Notes: generated from the sequence alone by a model not told the origin. A DNA stretch of 64,000 nucleotides from Kingdonia uniflora (GCA_014058105.1 JACGCM010001166.1:2852001-2916000), one strand, 5' to 3'; counted from the first letter of the stretch, positions 21,424 through 34,689 are shown. Numbers and translations are program-made.

Positions 21424-21705
21424 CAAACACAAATACATTGGTTCCTAAAATCAAATAAAGATTAGCATTGGTTTAAAGTTAATACATAATCCATTGGTGT
21501 ACATAGAAAAGAACATGTATATATAACAAACACAAATACATTGATTCCTAAAATCAAATAAAGATTAACATTGGTTTGAAGATAATACATAATCCATTGG
21601 TGTACATTGAAAAGAACCTGTATATATAACAAACACAAATACATTGGTTCCTAAAATCAAATAAAGAATAACATTGTTTTGAAGTTAATACAAATAAGCA
21701 AACAA
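21424..21705. repeat. 103-bp tandem repeat, about 2.7 copies
   Basis: The phrase caaacacaaatacattg starts at 21424, 21527 and 21630, an exact 103-bp period. Units also share ataatccattggtgtacat and gaac-tgtatatata. Divergence between units is low. The array is AT-rich and non-coding; the apparent long frames across it are repeats of the same peptide. Confidence 0.9.
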
Positions 21706-21774
21706 ATAAGTCTTAAAAGTTATTACAAATACGCAAACAAATAGTCTTAAGAGTATTTTGCTTCAATATCAACT

Positions 21775-22386
21775 TAAGAGGGCTTGAAGTAAACCAAGAC
21801 GGCGCTCTGGCTCAAACCCAAAGATTACTCTGTAGTTGTGCTTATTTTTTCCACCCAACAACTTCAAACCCTTAAAAAATAGTGCCTCATCTATATCGTA
21901 TGAATTGACCATATCCTGCCATACCTTTAAAACTTCAGAAGTGGTGTTGTTATTGCTAGCAGAAGTAAAACTTGCTCATTGGCCAGTGAATGCAGATATC
22001 AGAGATTAGACCAACTCCATTGGTTCTAATGGTTGAACTACTGCAGCCGATATTTTCCCCTTTGATTTAGTAGATCCAACTTAAGACACAGGGGTACGAG
22101 GAGTACTACCAGGAGTAGGCTGACTAACTGGACTGATAGGACATTATCAAAAGGAATAACATCACCTTCCCATGTATAACCAACTCTAGACTAGGGAAAT
22201 TGTGTATTGTTAACGTTCATATCATCAGGTAGAGGAACATACTCTGTCTGCTCGATGGAGGGTCCACTTTCCATACCTGAAGACCATGCAAAATCCCTAG
22301 TGATAGATAGACTATCAAATAATTTCTCCAACAAATCTCTATACTGAAGAGGAACGGTCTTATACTTCTTCGCCTCAGAATTCAGC
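21775..22386 (-). pseudogene. Possible C-terminal exon of Harbinger-2 ORF1
   Basis: On the minus strand a conserved-looking stretch reads STKSKGKISAAVVQPLEPMELV, then after stops SNNNTTSEVLKVWQDMVNSY and ALFFKGLKLLGGKNKHNYRV, close to the right position for the 3' end of a Myb/SANT ORF1 whose 5' part lies at 24228-24650. Upstream of it are Pro/Thr-rich fragments (PTPGSTPRTPVS). Multiple stops. The assignment rests on position and general composition. Confidence 0.4.
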
Positions 22387-22399
22387 TATAAACAAACAT

Positions 22400-23900
22400 G
22401 TAAATAAATGTTTAAACATGTATAAATTATTATATAATCAAATAGTAATGTCATTATTCACATTAACTTACCGCAATGATATTTTCCTAAACATCTTCAG
22501 GCCCATCAGAGGTATCTGATACAGGATCATCTCCATGGCCAGTTTGGTTTATCAATCCTCTCTAAACTTGTCAATTCTTCTTCATGTAATCCTATTAGTT
22601 TTTAAGTTCCTTCTATTTCAAAATATATATGTTTATCTTGCATGTTCTTCAGCTCCTCTTCAACTGTCTTCAAAGCTAGAGCATTAAGAGAAGTTCCAGA
22701 CACTCTATTTAAGTATATCTGTACTTGATATTTCAGAATAAAGTAAAGTCCGAATTTTAGATTTTGGACATATAAGAACAAATAAGAACAAATAGACAAA
22801 TCAGTTAAAGAAATACAAGCCCCTATAAAGTACAAGAGTAGGAATCTAAGAAACTGAAAACCTAAAAAATAATTAGGAAAAGAAGCATCACAAGATAAGC
22901 ATCACAATAAGAATGTCTCATATGGAAATGTTATGATCAGTTCCTGTTATAGCTTTGCACCTCTAGCTTTATCCTCGTGCCTACTGTCTATACTGTTAAT
23001 GCTGATAGACCACATATAGATAGAATCAGTGCCTACCAAAAGTCTGAGAAGAGAAGTTTGTAAGATATAAGCAGATAGAGAAAGCATAAATTGATTAACA
23101 GATCCACAGCCGCAGATACAGATAAACAGATGGACAAAACATTCTAGGAAGATGGACATAGCAAGCATTCTAGGCAGATCAACTCTAGGCAGATGAACAA
23201 AGCATAAACAGATAAACAACTACAACTACAATGGACTGTAGACAAAGCATAAATAGCTACAACATGAACAGATAAACAGCTATAGCTACATCAATAACTA
23301 CAATGGACAAAGCATCTTTCCTAAACAGAACATCATATAAGTTGCAGATGGAACTCCATTAAAAGTACTATCCATTAATAGTACTATCCATTAAGAGGAT
23401 TAGCATATAAGTTACAGATGGTACCACTGTACAAAAAAGTACTATCCATTAAAAGTTGCAGATGGAACTCCAAATGGAAGGTAAAACCAAACTATATTGT
23501 AATAAAGCAGCCCTAGGAAATCCAGGTTAGGCAGGAAATTGAATACTATTAACAGATTTGAAGGTAATGTAAGAAGCACATTCGACAAATCTGTAGGCAC
23601 AACAACAAGCCTGAGAAGGAGTACTAATTAACTCCTTTCTCTAAAGGAGCTATAAGAGGATTAGCATATAAGTTTTTACTAATATGAAGTATGACTTGAT
23701 AACCTTGACTGATTACTCCATACACAGAATATATAACTAGAACTTACCTAGCTTGTATCAATTAATTTTTTCCAGCTTGACCTTACTTCCCCTTTGAGGA
23801 TCTCTATGAAATATAGGACAAATTAGATGCTTTTTACATTAAATTAAGTTGTAAAAGTCACAAGGTAAAAAAGAATATCAAAATATTATAGAGTAGAGCA
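22400..23900. other. Spacer/intron of Harbinger-2, low-complexity
   Basis: A minus-strand fragment at 22680-22602 (LKTVEEELKNMQDKHIYFEI) might be a coiled-coil exon of the same ORF1. From about 23080 to 23480 the sequence is a degenerate mixture of aacagataaaca, acaaagcata and ctacaactacaatgg phrases, with near-duplicates such as agttgcagatggaactcca (23340 and 23455). No gene can be supported. Confidence 0.5.
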
Positions 23901-23920
23901 ACACAGGCACACAATTATCA

Positions 23921-24110
23921 GAATTCATACATAGTCCAAAAGATGCTCCAATATGTAATCAAGTTAAAAGAATTTATACATAGGCCAAAAGATGCTCCAA
24001 TATGTAATCAAGTTAAAAAAAATTCATACATAGTCTAAAAGATGCATCAATATGTAATCAAGTTAAAAGAATTCATACATAGGCCAAAAGATGATCCAAT
24101 AACTAATAAA
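23921..24110. repeat. About 49-bp tandem repeat, 4 copies
   Basis: Units start at about 23921, 23970, 24020 and 24069 with (g)aattcatacatag, followed by ccaaaagatgctccaat and atgtaatcaagttaaaa. The copies differ by single substitutions. It lies between the putative ORF1 exons of Harbinger-2, probably within an intron. Confidence 0.88.
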
Positions 24111-24227
24111 TATTTATCAACAACAAATTTAATCAAACATTATTTCATAAATAAAATAGTATTATATGTCAAATTTATTACATCAAACTAGAAATATAGA
24201 GAGTTCAAACTGGAAAACTAGAAAACA

Positions 24228-24650
24228 TCAAATTTGGGCAAATAACAAAGTCATATGGTTCCTATGTGGCAATACATTACGCATATACCTCCTTGCTTCT
24301 GGTAAAACTTCTAAGATTTTAGTCCACCTATGTTCAGTAAGGTTGAATGCACCAGTTGCTTCATCATAACCCTCCCCAACCAGTTGTTTTAGGGTCTCCT
24401 AAATCTCATACATGTTCTTTAGATAATCTCATTTGAGTCTTAAATATTTATGGGTGATATCCCGTAAAAATTCCTGAATGCATTTCTCCTTAATATTTCT
24501 CAATAAACTCAGTTTAATATTACCTCTCTCAGTGCCATAAGTGTCAATCTCATATTGACCAGCTTTCTCCATGAACCACAAATCCTTAAAATAATCATAA
24601 ACAAAATGAGAGTAATCTCTACTTAAAAGCATCTGAAGTAGAAAAATCAT
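24228..24650 (-). pseudogene. Harbinger-2 Myb/SANT-like domain fragment
   Basis: The minus-strand frame reads DTYGTERGNIKLSLLRNIKE, THKYLRLK, stop, DYLKNMYEI, stop, ETLKQLVGEGYDEATGAFNL, EHRWTKILEVLPEARRYM. This is the layout of the plant Myb/SANT-like domain (LRNRLRxLKxxYxxVKxLLxxSGFGWD.....V.A.xxVWxxYIxxHPxAxxYR), the usual second protein of PIF/Harbinger elements. Two internal stops are visible. Confidence 0.65.
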
Positions 24651-24747
24651 AATATTTTAGTAATGAAATAGTCTTACATGTCAAATTCATACATAACATA
24701 AGAGATTATGTTATACAAAAAAAAACTCGTACAACTTTTAAAACACA

Positions 24748-25071
24748 CTACTTATTTAGATTTATCCTTGCTAGGTCTTCTGTGATGGATTGAAGCATTT
24801 CCATCTTAGCTTGGGCCACAACCAACTCTATTTTGTACTTGATCTTCAAATTTGCAATAGTTGTGGAGGTAGCAAAGGTAGGAGTGGCAGTGGTAAAAGA
24901 AGTGGAAGTAGATGATTCACCCTTTACTTCATCAAACCACTTGAGGAAACCACAACCTCTCTCCTTCTTACTCTTTGAGAGTGGGCAATAGTAAAATATT
25001 TCTTTAATAACAGTTGCGGAGCACAACTTACATGTACCATATCCACAAGGACAATGCAAATACTCATCCAC
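24748..25071 (-). CDS. GRF zinc-finger protein of Harbinger-2
   Basis: Open frame of 107 codons starting MDEYLHCPCGYGTCKLCSAT. The GRF finger is complete: CPCG, then FYYCPLSKSKKERGCGFLKW, i.e. C-x-C-G, aromatic-C, and C-G-F-hydrophobic-K/R-W with a following Asp. A Ser/Thr linker follows, then a heptad-like helix (VVAQAKMEMLQSITEDL) ending ARINLNK. In plants, short GRF proteins of this type are common next to transposases. It sits between the transposase and the Myb/SANT remnant on the same strand. The frame is open, so it may be expressible. Role unknown; single-stranded nucleic-acid binding is an inference from other GRF proteins. Confidence 0.8.
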   Translation of the reverse strand: MDEYLHCPCGYGTCKLCSATVIKEIFYYCPLSKSKKERGCGFLKWFDEVKGESSTSTSFTTATPTFATSTTIANLKIKYKIELVVAQAKMEMLQSITEDLARINLNK

Positions 25072-25460
25072 TCAACATCAAAACCCACAATCCCTAGGTA
25101 TTTTCTAAAATATACAAATATAAAATAAAGAACTATTAATAGATAATAAAATATAAAATTGAATATAGAAAATACCACGTAAAGGCATTTGTAATATACT
25201 CTATTTGGATTGTCAGAGCTTTAGAAATTAATGTATCCCATTCCCACAAATGTAATTGTAAATCACCATTAAACTAAATATTATTTTCCACCAATAACAC
25301 CAAATACCAGGAAAAAATGTCATTAATAAATAGATGTTGTCCTAACATAAACAACATTACAAAACCATTGTTAAATAGTTATTATTTACAAAAAACTAAA
25401 TCACTCTACAATAGAGGCATTAACATTTCTTAGTGCTAATTATGTTACAAGCATATTACT

Positions 25461-26626
25461 TTAAGTTATAGCTGTTGCATGCTCAACTTGTCCAAATAAG
25501 ATAGGATTAGGTGGCAACTCCTCAAAATCTACTTCTTCATTGCCCTCAACCCTAATATTATCACTCTCAAACTGTTTAAAGAGTTCATCATTCAGAGAAA
25601 CCCTTCTTAGATAATTGTGAATTGATATGCATATAACCACAATGTTTCTGTAAGTGGGAAAGTCATAAGAAGGCATTGATCTGAGAATAGAAAATATTGC
25701 CTTCAGTACACCAAAGCTTTTCTCAATTATATTTCTTAGTTTAGCATATGCATGGTTAAACAACTCTTGTGGGTTTCTAGGTTTTTGTCCTTGCCTATAA
25801 TCACTCAGCCAGTACCTAACACCTCTGTAAGGGGACATGAAACCTCTTGTTTGTTCATAGGCAGCATCACATAGATAATATTGCTCTGAAAGAAGGAAAG
25901 TAACATAATGATACATATAAAGAGTGATAAGCATAAACAAAAAGAGAATAACCATTACCACGAGTTGGAGGCATGGGGAAGTTGTGGGCCGGATTATTCA
26001 ATGTCTCTGCCAAAACCCTAGAATCATGGGCAACTCTTTCCCAACCAGTAACAACATACGTGAAATATATGTCAAAATTGCATATGACCATCACATTCAG
26101 GAAGCAAATCCATTTACCTCTTTCTCTGGAAGGTATTTGATCCTTTACTGGAATACTTAAAGGAATTAGTGTACCATCTAGTACTCCTACAGCTCCTCTG
26201 AAAACCCCTTCCCTAAGTCTTTTATGATATCTAATTGGCCTTACTGGATTTATCAAATTTAGGAGGCACTATCATCTCTTTTGAAAATTTTGTCACTGCA
26301 TCAAGACATTCATAGAAGACTTTACTAGTTGTAGCAGTAGAATGTTGAAATATGGTGTTTACAGCTTTATTCCTCATGTTCTCTACAATCATGTATAAGA
26401 ATATTGCAAGCTTCTCCTCAACATCTATATGCTTACTATTCCTCAACAACCCAATATATCTGAAGTGGGCAACTAGAGATCTGAAGGAGACTGGGTCCAT
26501 CCTCATATTATACATTACATTTCTAGGACCTTCTAGGAGTTCCTGCACATATGCCTTGCCAGTGAGAGCACAAGTACATAGTCTTTTGTGAATCCTCCTA
26601 TTTTGTTTCACTATCTCCATGTACAA
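25461..26626 (-). pseudogene. Harbinger-2 DDE transposase, nearly intact
   Basis: HARBI1-type nuclease. N-terminal part MYMEIVKQNRRIHKRLCTCA, MDPVSFRSLVAHFRYIGLL, then VEEKLAIFLYMIVENMRNKA. Catalytic region: first Asp in GAVGVLDGTLIPL, second in GWERVAHDSRVL, Glu in NIIEKSFGVLKAIF. A 73-bp GT-AG intron (25886-25958) joins PTR to EQYYLCDAAYEQTRGF. The only damage seen is a one-base frameshift near 26250, between PPKFDK and the LDGT block. It is the least decayed DNA-transposase gene in the window. Confidence 0.9.
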
Positions 26627-26629
26627 AAT

Positions 26630-28379
26630 AATAATAGCAAGAGCACCTAATAACCATTGAACCTAATTTATTGTCCCTAAGAATACATAATAAAGAAAAT
26701 AATATTAATAATTAAGAAAAAAGTATCAAATAATCAGCAAAATAGTATCAAGATTTTGATGATACCTAAACTTAAAATAGTATCAAATAATCATGTAAAT
26801 GAAAAACCCCATAATATCTGCTAATACAACAATGGGGATTCCACAACACTTTGTTAGTGTGCCTGCATTAAGAATAAATGTTGTAAAGAGTTCTATATAT
26901 TTCACTGAATCTACATCCACATAGATAAGAGAATATATATGCAACTAGCTACAATTCACAGCCTATAGACTTTCTAAGGTAACTATAAAATTGAGCAGAC
27001 TTTTTTTGATCAGGAGTAACTGATACAAAGATTATCTTTAATATAACATGGAGGGATTTATGCACTCCAAAGAAGGAAGGGAGGTTTACGATGTTTGAGT
27101 ACTTTGGCATTATATAACAACATAATGTGAACAAAGTCTATTATAGCATGAACGACATAACAAACCAGTAGAAATTCAAAAAAGTACAGACCATATAAGA
27201 ATCTGGGGTTAATGGGTATCCTATCAATGAAAAGTACAAACCAAGCACATGGTAAAGGTGAAATATTTTCCAACTTTTTCATAAAGAGAACACTGACAAA
27301 TCATAAATTTGCCCCAACCTAGTAGAAACACTCTAATTTCATTGACACCCAATATCAAAAAACCTTTAAATTCTCTCTCCCGATCAAACCCCAACTTTTA
27401 AATCCAATCAAATACAATCATAGTAATAATTAAACTAGTATATCACACCAAAACCTAAAGATCATACATGTAGAGATTCAGATTTGATAGCTGAGACAAA
27501 TGACGCTACTTCAAATGCAAATCAGATCACAATTAGTTACAAACACTTCTTTTAATTATCTTTTAACTTATGCAAACCCTTACACCCCTCAATTCTACTA
27601 ACATTCGAAAACTGATAATAATATGACCTCAAAACATGAGAACTTTTAGGATAATAAGCATGGGGTTTCAAGAACAAACACAACACTACCAAAAGACCCA
27701 AATTTAAAATCAAAATATATGTTTTTGATAAGGTTTTTGAAATCAAAATACTCATTTCAATTTACACCCAAAAAAACAACACCAAATCAAAATCAGAAAA
27801 TTGGGTATTAAAGTTAAAGATTACAATTTGAAATAAAAGAAGCTACTAGGGAATAATCAAAGAGATGGGTATTGTGTAATTGAGAATAACTAACCTTTTG
27901 ATGTATGGAAACATGGATTTTTCAATAGATAAAGTAGGTGATCAAGCTCTGATTAACAAGCTCCCGAGAAAGAGAAAGAGAAAAAAGAGAGGTGGAGTTC
28001 GAAGCTGAACCCGATCAAGGAGGAGCTACGTTTGGAGGTGATCGAGGAGGAGATTAAGGAGAGTTGTGCTTAAAGGTGATTGGGGTTTCACTTTATTCGG
28101 GGAGGAGCTAAGTTTGAAGAAGAATTGTTTTTTTCTTGTTGTTATTTTTGATTTTTTTGAGGGCAGTTTGGGGTAAAAAAATAGACTTAGACTCAGATCT
28201 CCCACTCAGATGGCATATTGGATATGAGTGGAGGCGGAAGATTTTAGTTATTAAATCTAAGTCTGACTTGAGTTAGTGTAAAAAATGAACACCTCTAAGT
28301 GCGATAAGTCAATCCATATCACTGAACAGACTCAGACTAAGACCTTTGAGTCTGACTTGGTAAAAAAACAAATGCTACC
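26630..28379. other. Right non-coding part of Harbinger-2
   Basis: AT-rich sequence upstream of the transposase start, probably promoter, leader exons and subterminal repeats. It contains a purine-rich tract near 27965-28000 and ends with repeated tctgacttg/actcagac phrases near the terminus. No recognisable gene. Confidence 0.6.
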
Positions 28380-28382
28380 TTA

Positions 28383-30584
28383 GTATAACCCCAAAAAGAG
28401 GGAGGACCTTAACCAAAACTTTTCATTCTCTCCGCTCCTTCTCTCCCTACGACTGTGATTGCGATTGTGCTCCCCTTTCTTAAGATTTGAGATCTCAATG
28501 AATCATCAGTTTCCCTTTAGGTCTTGGAGTGAAGTATCTAGATTTGATGGGATTACAAAATGTCATGATCCGCTATTAAAAGTTCTAGTGCTTATTATTG
28601 AGGGAATTTCGCATTTTTAAGGGTTTGAATCGGGAATTGCTGCAATTAGTGAATGGTATAATCATTCTTTAATATTTTGCTGCATTGGTTTTGAATTGCA
28701 ATTTGCAAGTCGATGAAGTTTAATCCCGATAAAAATTTCCCCAATACTTGGAGTTAATGATGATAGCACAAAGAAATCATTATCAACTAGGGTTAATGGA
28801 ATATGTAATTGGGGAATTTGTTTAAGAACTTAGGAAGCAATAAGCGTAAAAGTAGTTCTAAATTTCAATTGAAGGACAGATCGAATTACAGAATGTCATG
28901 AGTTTCTCTCTTGAGGATAGACGATTTTTACTTTTGATTTGGTTTCTAGGGTTTTGGTCTCTCTTGATTTATTTTTCTTTGATTAAAATGCGTTGTTCTC
29001 TTGATCCAATTATACATATTTACAATTTAAATTGAACATATAGGATAACTCTTCGCATTTTTTGATCCGTAATTGAGCATAGACTTCAATGGGGTTTTCG
29101 AAGATAAGAAATCTACAAATTTTCTAAAGGTTGTGAGTCTCCAACTCCAATCATGAATTGCTTTGATGAGTTACAAAATGCACTTTCCATTACGTCTTAA
29201 TAAAATCTCAAATAAATCACCGACATCATTCATGTGTAAAAATTTTTGAGTCTCCAACGCAATCATGAATTGGTTCGTGAGGTAGCAAAATACACTTACA
29301 AATGAGTCTGTTCTTAGCCTCCAACGCCACTAATTTTACATTTTATTGTATTAAAAAAAATTATACTAAGATCTCATTGCTATTGACCAATTATTAACAA
29401 ATAAGTAAAAATGCTAGTCAAATTGCATTTCTGATTTTTTCTAAAAAATACTGAGAAAGACAATGATGGTACATTGGCATCTTGCATGGAGTGCTCCTTT
29501 GAAAAATGGGATGACTACTCAGTGTAGTGGTATGAGTAAAAATAGGTAAGTAGGGTTTGATGATGTATTGCTCCACTTTAAAAAAGGGATGACTACTCAG
29601 CATAGTGAGATCTTGCAATAAGACATAGTGAATTTAGAACAACCCTTCAAGTATTGAGTATACTAGTATGTGCACACGAAGTTTCATGAAATAAAATGAT
29701 GTGAATCGTCCTCTAATGGTCGCTCTTACCTTGATCTCCTTTAATAAGGGGGGAGGCGGGGGAGGCAATCTAACCATTACATTAGATCTCCTTTACCACA
29801 TCTAACGCGACTCCCAATTATATCAAAAACCTTCATTCCAATTATGTAAACACTTTGTAAAAATATGGTGTCTTAAGGTGTTGATTTACTAAATTTTATG
29901 TTGATATTAGTTGTTTTTCATTCAATATTATTAAATGAGTATGATAAAAAAATTGTTGCATAGTTCACGCAATAAAAATGTAGGGAGACGTCAAAATTAT
30001 TATTTATAATATATGTAATGACAAACACGAATTTTTGAGGTATCATTTCAAATATACAGTATGCCGAAGAGATATCATATATCATATATTAGGACATCCT
30101 AAATATATAATATTTGAGATTTATTTTTAAAAACAAACGGACCCCGGTCCATTTGATTGCCCTAGACATTTAGAATATCCTATATGTCTCCTAAAAAATA
30201 TGAGTTTGATTGCACAGAATAATATTTAAGATATCTAGAGTTTGCTAAAAAAAAGGTTTGAATATCCCCTTTCACCCCCTCGATTTCCTAGATATATTGA
30301 AATGGATATCTTCCAAATCAAATCCAATATTTTAATTTCTAATATATCATACCAACTTTATTTATTTTTCTTGAAATATGACATGAAAACATCTAATAGC
30401 TTTATTTATTTTTTCGTTGTTTAATAGTATTTTATAGTCTTTTGAATTTGGCTTTCGAAATTTTGTTGGACCATGGTGCTTTATGGTGTGGATTGACTAA
30501 ATTTTATTTTGGTGCTAGTTGTTTTTCATTGGATATTATTAAGTATGTTTTATGTAATGCGGCTTAGTGGAAAGCCCAACCCAT
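28383..30584. other. Intergenic stretch without recognised genes
   Basis: AT-rich. A pyrimidine-rich leader-like segment and an ATG occur near 28430-28520 but no supported frame follows. Diverged direct repeats: tctccaac-caatcatgaatt at 29137 and 29252; ggatgactactcagtgtagtg-type at about 29508 and 29588; and a pair of about 70 bp (ctaaattttat, ttagttgtttttcatt) at about 29890 and 30497. Probably old transposon debris. Confidence 0.5.
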
Positions 30585-30589
30585 GATAG

Positions 30590-33337
30590 TGTCACGCCCC
30601 AAAATTGGCTATCTGATATAAAATCAAACTATGCATCTCAAGGCGACAATAGGACGGGCATCCCCCAAGGATGAACCCCACAGATGATAAAAAGAAACAT
30701 TAAATTAATCATCCACTTGCATACAATAGAATCACTTAACGCAGCGGAAAACACGAGTCTTATAATAATAATAAAACTCAAGAAATACGGTACTCAAACG
30801 GGGTCTCTAAACAAGTGTGACAACTGTAGTAATCATACTAAAAGTCTACCGAAAACCGATAATAGAAAAAATTGTAAAAATAGAAGCAGCTTTGGTTTGT
30901 CACTCCAGGAACCTCAATATACCTCTGCACTGCTACAGTCTTCCTAGGGATCAGCACCTGAAAAATGGATGGTCCAACAAGGGTGAGCTTGACCGAGCTC
31001 GCAAGTAACTTAAACCATACCCCTCGCCATACCGAGCGAGCCAGGCATGAAAGGATAAATATGACTCTTAACGAATAAGATAAAGGAAGAAAAGAAATAA
31101 TGAAGACACATGCGAATAAAAGTGATATACATGAATACTAAATGAACTAACTAAATGAATATGATATAGCGGTATTCTAATGCCCTAATATCCTAGTGTC
31201 CTAATATGAGGGTGTTGTAATTCCTAACATGAAATATTCTAACGTTGGCGCCAACCGGTTAGCTAGGGAGATAGGAATGGGTAAATGTCTTATGTACACA
31301 TGGTTCAGTTTAATTCAGTGGAACCACACTATTGTACCCTTCTGTTTGTACAGAAGCATATTCCTTTAAGCCAGGAATTAACAGGGAAAAACACTTGATC
31401 AAAGTGTGCTAGGGGATTTCAACCCAAGGATCGCCATTAGTCCTATTATTTTCCTTTGAGGTCTTTCAACCCTTTAGCGGTGCCTACCTAAGTCGCTCTA
31501 CCCGGTAGTGCACAACCTACTAATTTCAAAAGGACTCTCATAGGGTCTCTCAACCCAAGGTAATTACCGAAGCAAAAACCTAAGTTATTTATGATTCTGG
31601 GATTCCAACCCAAGGACCATGTCAGCTTATCCCCAATGTGTACAATTCAACTAGATTAGGGACTAGGAAGATCTAAAGTCTAGACGACCAACTAATGACG
31701 AAGGAAGGTACCTTTCTCTCTCTAGATGCTTCGAATGCTCTTAAATCTACTCTTGGAAAATCTTGAACTTAATCATACTTTTTATTCTCCTCTGAGAATG
31801 ATCCACAACTCTTGTAGATAGGATCCCATTATAAATCTTTTATTTGGGTCCGACATGACTCTTGCGTAAAGAATTTATGTATCCTATATATCCAGGAACT
31901 ATAAAACTCTCATATACTCTCTTATTGAGACTCCGGTGATGAGGTAACTCATATGGAAACGGTATTCCTAACACTCGTCCAAGGATCAAAACCACAAGGA
32001 CTATGTCATGAACAAGAATAAGGGTTTTATATGCTAATACGACCCTTACGCTAAATGCGGGAAGATAATATAATCTAAAGCACTCTAGCTCTTGTAAAAT
32101 AGGAAAACTAATACTAACTATGGTAATAACGAGTTCCGCTTAGATGTCCAAGGATCAAAACCACGAGGACGGTTCACGGCCTATCTATAGGGTTTACATT
32201 AATCAAGATATCATATATTTAAATGGGCAATGTAAATACTGCTATAAACTTTAATCTAGAAAACAAATGTGATCCAACTAGTAACATTGCTTAAAATTGA
32301 TCAGAGAGTACATATCACACAAGTGCATGCCATATCTAGAGCACAATACATAACCTGCCATAGGAAGGGTACAGCCCATGTACAATTCAAACCACCACCT
32401 TGGTTATACAAATCTAGGTTTTTGTCCCCACAATAATCATGTCAAATAGATGTAAAACCAAATATCTCTCTATTAATTTAATACATAGCCCATGTGTACC
32501 CTACTGACTTCTTTCATAAAGGTATTTCAAACTCTATGATGATGATAAATAAAGCTCCAATACAACCTAGCTGATTTTACAAAGAAGTCCCCGATCAAAG
32601 CAAACTTCAGCAATCATTGACTACTACTTAAGAAGTTAAGGAATATGATATCACTATAGGGTTTAATCTAGCTTTTCCTCTAAAGATGAATAACTCACCA
32701 ACGATTGTTGGTTGGCATAATACAACCCTGACCATGTTAATACAGCCCCAAAGATGTTACAAGTACCCCCGATCAACGATAGATAATAATGATTAATTTA
32801 CGATATTAAGTCTCATTAACAATAAGAACATATTATGAGAAAACCATAAGGAATTTAACCTAACATGTGATAGATCTCCCAAAGCATGAAGAGAAGGATG
32901 GAGGAAATCACTTGCCATATGATTGATTTAAGAAAGCGAAAACGGCCTTAGAACTTTGTCCGAACTTCTTTTCCTCAACCTCCAACAAAACCCTAGCCTT
33001 TTCTCTTTTTTTCTTCTTCTTTCTCTCCAAGAATTCTCTCTAGAAAAATATCTCTCTCTCTAATCCGAAAATAGGGTTTTAGAGCTCTCCCTACTAATAT
33101 ATATAAAGGGGATGGTGAACTAGTCCTAGAGGTATTAGGACTCCTTAGTGTTTCTCTCTTTAAAACTCCTAATGTCTCTAGATAAGAATCCATATGATAA
33201 CTCTAACTAGGACTCCTATTGGACTTAAGACTAACACTAATAACCACAAAACAATTGAAGTAATTAATGACTAAATATATGCAATACCTTAACATGATCA
33301 CGAATAGTAATGAAAAAATAAAACCCGGGACATTACA
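30590..33337 (-). mobile_element. Solo LTR (2748 bp) with GATAG duplication
   Basis: Flanked by exact GATAG copies (30585-30589 and 33338-33342). On the minus strand it runs TGTAATGTCCCGGG to GGGGCGTGACA, i.e. TG...CA ends of the type seen in plant LTR retrotransposons. A minus-strand TATA-like element (tttatatatatt, near 33095) precedes a T/C- and A/G-rich leader, as expected for U3-R-U5. No gag-pol motifs are present inside, so it is a solo LTR or a large non-coding derivative. The interior repeats the phrase aacccaaggat(c). Confidence 0.85.
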
Positions 33338-33342
33338 GATAG

Positions 33343-34689
33343 GGTTTGGGAGCCCACATAAAAGCCCCTATAGGGAGTTAGTTTTGTAGGTTAGGGTGGT
33401 TATAGTAACCACCCCCTTTTTACTTGAAAATATGTTCTAAGGGCCCTGTAGTAAGTTAGTCACTTAATAAAGCTTTCTCCCTGACTCTTTCTCCTTTCTA
33501 CTATATTTAAGCAATGATACCCCTTCATAACACGTTATCAGCGCCGATTGTGTCTTGAAGAACGCATTAAGGAGGAGTTTTGGATATTAAGGACATTATT
33601 TCAGTAGAGAATCCAAGGAAATATATTCATAGGACTCATTGTAAGTGTTTAATTTTTTTCCCAATTAAGAGTTTACAAAGAGATTTTCTCTCCCCCTGTG
33701 GTCCTCACCCTTTTATTCAACGAATCCCAATATTGCGATTTTATTTTTGGCAAAAAATAATGTCCATAAACTCAATTTTGGCAAAAAAATTTACCCCTTA
33801 TGACTAAAAATTAGGAGTCCCCTGCCAATGAGTCGAAATCCAATCCCTCCCCTGTGTTTTTGTATATTTTACAGTATTTAGAAACTGACCATAAATCAAA
33901 AAATGAGGAACCCCAAAACAGAGTTCGAATCCACGGATGGATACCGACCGGTGTTTGTCAACATCGTTGACATCTTCGTGAGTCATCGTTGTCCTACTAT
34001 GATCGGGGTCGACCGAAGTCGATCCCCCAATTGCTAACAGCCACGACAGTTCACCAACAGGCACGAATGAGAGATACATACAAGGGCACTGATCCAGCGC
34101 TTTGCGCACCAGTTTAGGCACTATACGTCTGTGACACGTAGTAAAATTTAAAACAAAAAAAATTGAAAAATGTATCTGACATGTGTCTAGGACATGTGTG
34201 GACATTTACTTTAGTTTTTTATTTATTTTATTCTTTAAAAAATAATAATAATAATAATAATAATTTGTTTTTACCGAAAAAGAAAAAAAAGAAGTGAATT
34301 GTTTGCCACGTGTTGCACTCATTGGACGACGTGACCCCTTAGTAGCTACATAAATGTGTATGCATGTGCATGTGTGTGTATGACATATATGTCTTCACCC
34401 ATTATATGGGTATGGATAGGGTTAGACTAGCCTTAGGGTCATAATTGTCCCATCATCCATTTTGAACTAAGTCTTGGTTAGTAGGCTTTGACCAGACCCT
34501 ATAACTTGATCATACTAGATCCAGATTCATCTGGATTAACCTGGGACCACCAACCCAGGCCAGCCCCAATGGATCTGGGCATACATAATGGATCCCACAC
34601 CGATCCAAAATTTGCAGAAAATCATAGAAAATATGGGGGATATCATAGATTTTTTTAAAAATTATAGAATTTTAGTAATTTAATAAAAA
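33343..34689. other. Unassigned sequence; possible LTR end
   Basis: Next to the solo LTR, cttcataacacgttatcagc (about 33523-33542) resembles the LTR end/primer-site region of some copia elements. The LTR insertion therefore probably split an older copia LTR. Further on there is an (AAT)n microsatellite at about 34236-34262. Otherwise no gene or motif is recognised. Confidence 0.4.

Larger units (their letters stand above)
20681..28379. mobile_element. PIF/Harbinger element 2 (7.7 kb)
   Basis: Bounded by TTA duplications (20678-20680 and 28380-28382). The left end GGGGCTGTTTGTTTTTTTTG matches, inverted, the right end aaaaaaacaaatgctacc. Subterminal zones share aagtctgacttg-type repeats. All recognised genes lie on the minus strand: DDE transposase (25461-26626), GRF finger gene (24748-25071), Myb/SANT remnant (24228-24650) and a possible further exon block (21775-22386). 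It contains a nested MITE and two short tandem arrays. Confidence 0.88.

Noticed and set aside
21462..21644. Open frame with repeated peptide over the 103-bp repeats
   Set aside because: It only reflects the 103-bp tandem repeat read in one frame; no start context or homology.
30590..33337. A protein-coding gene region
   Set aside because: No frame longer than about 70 codons has family motifs, and TG...CA ends with GATAG duplications show it is an LTR.
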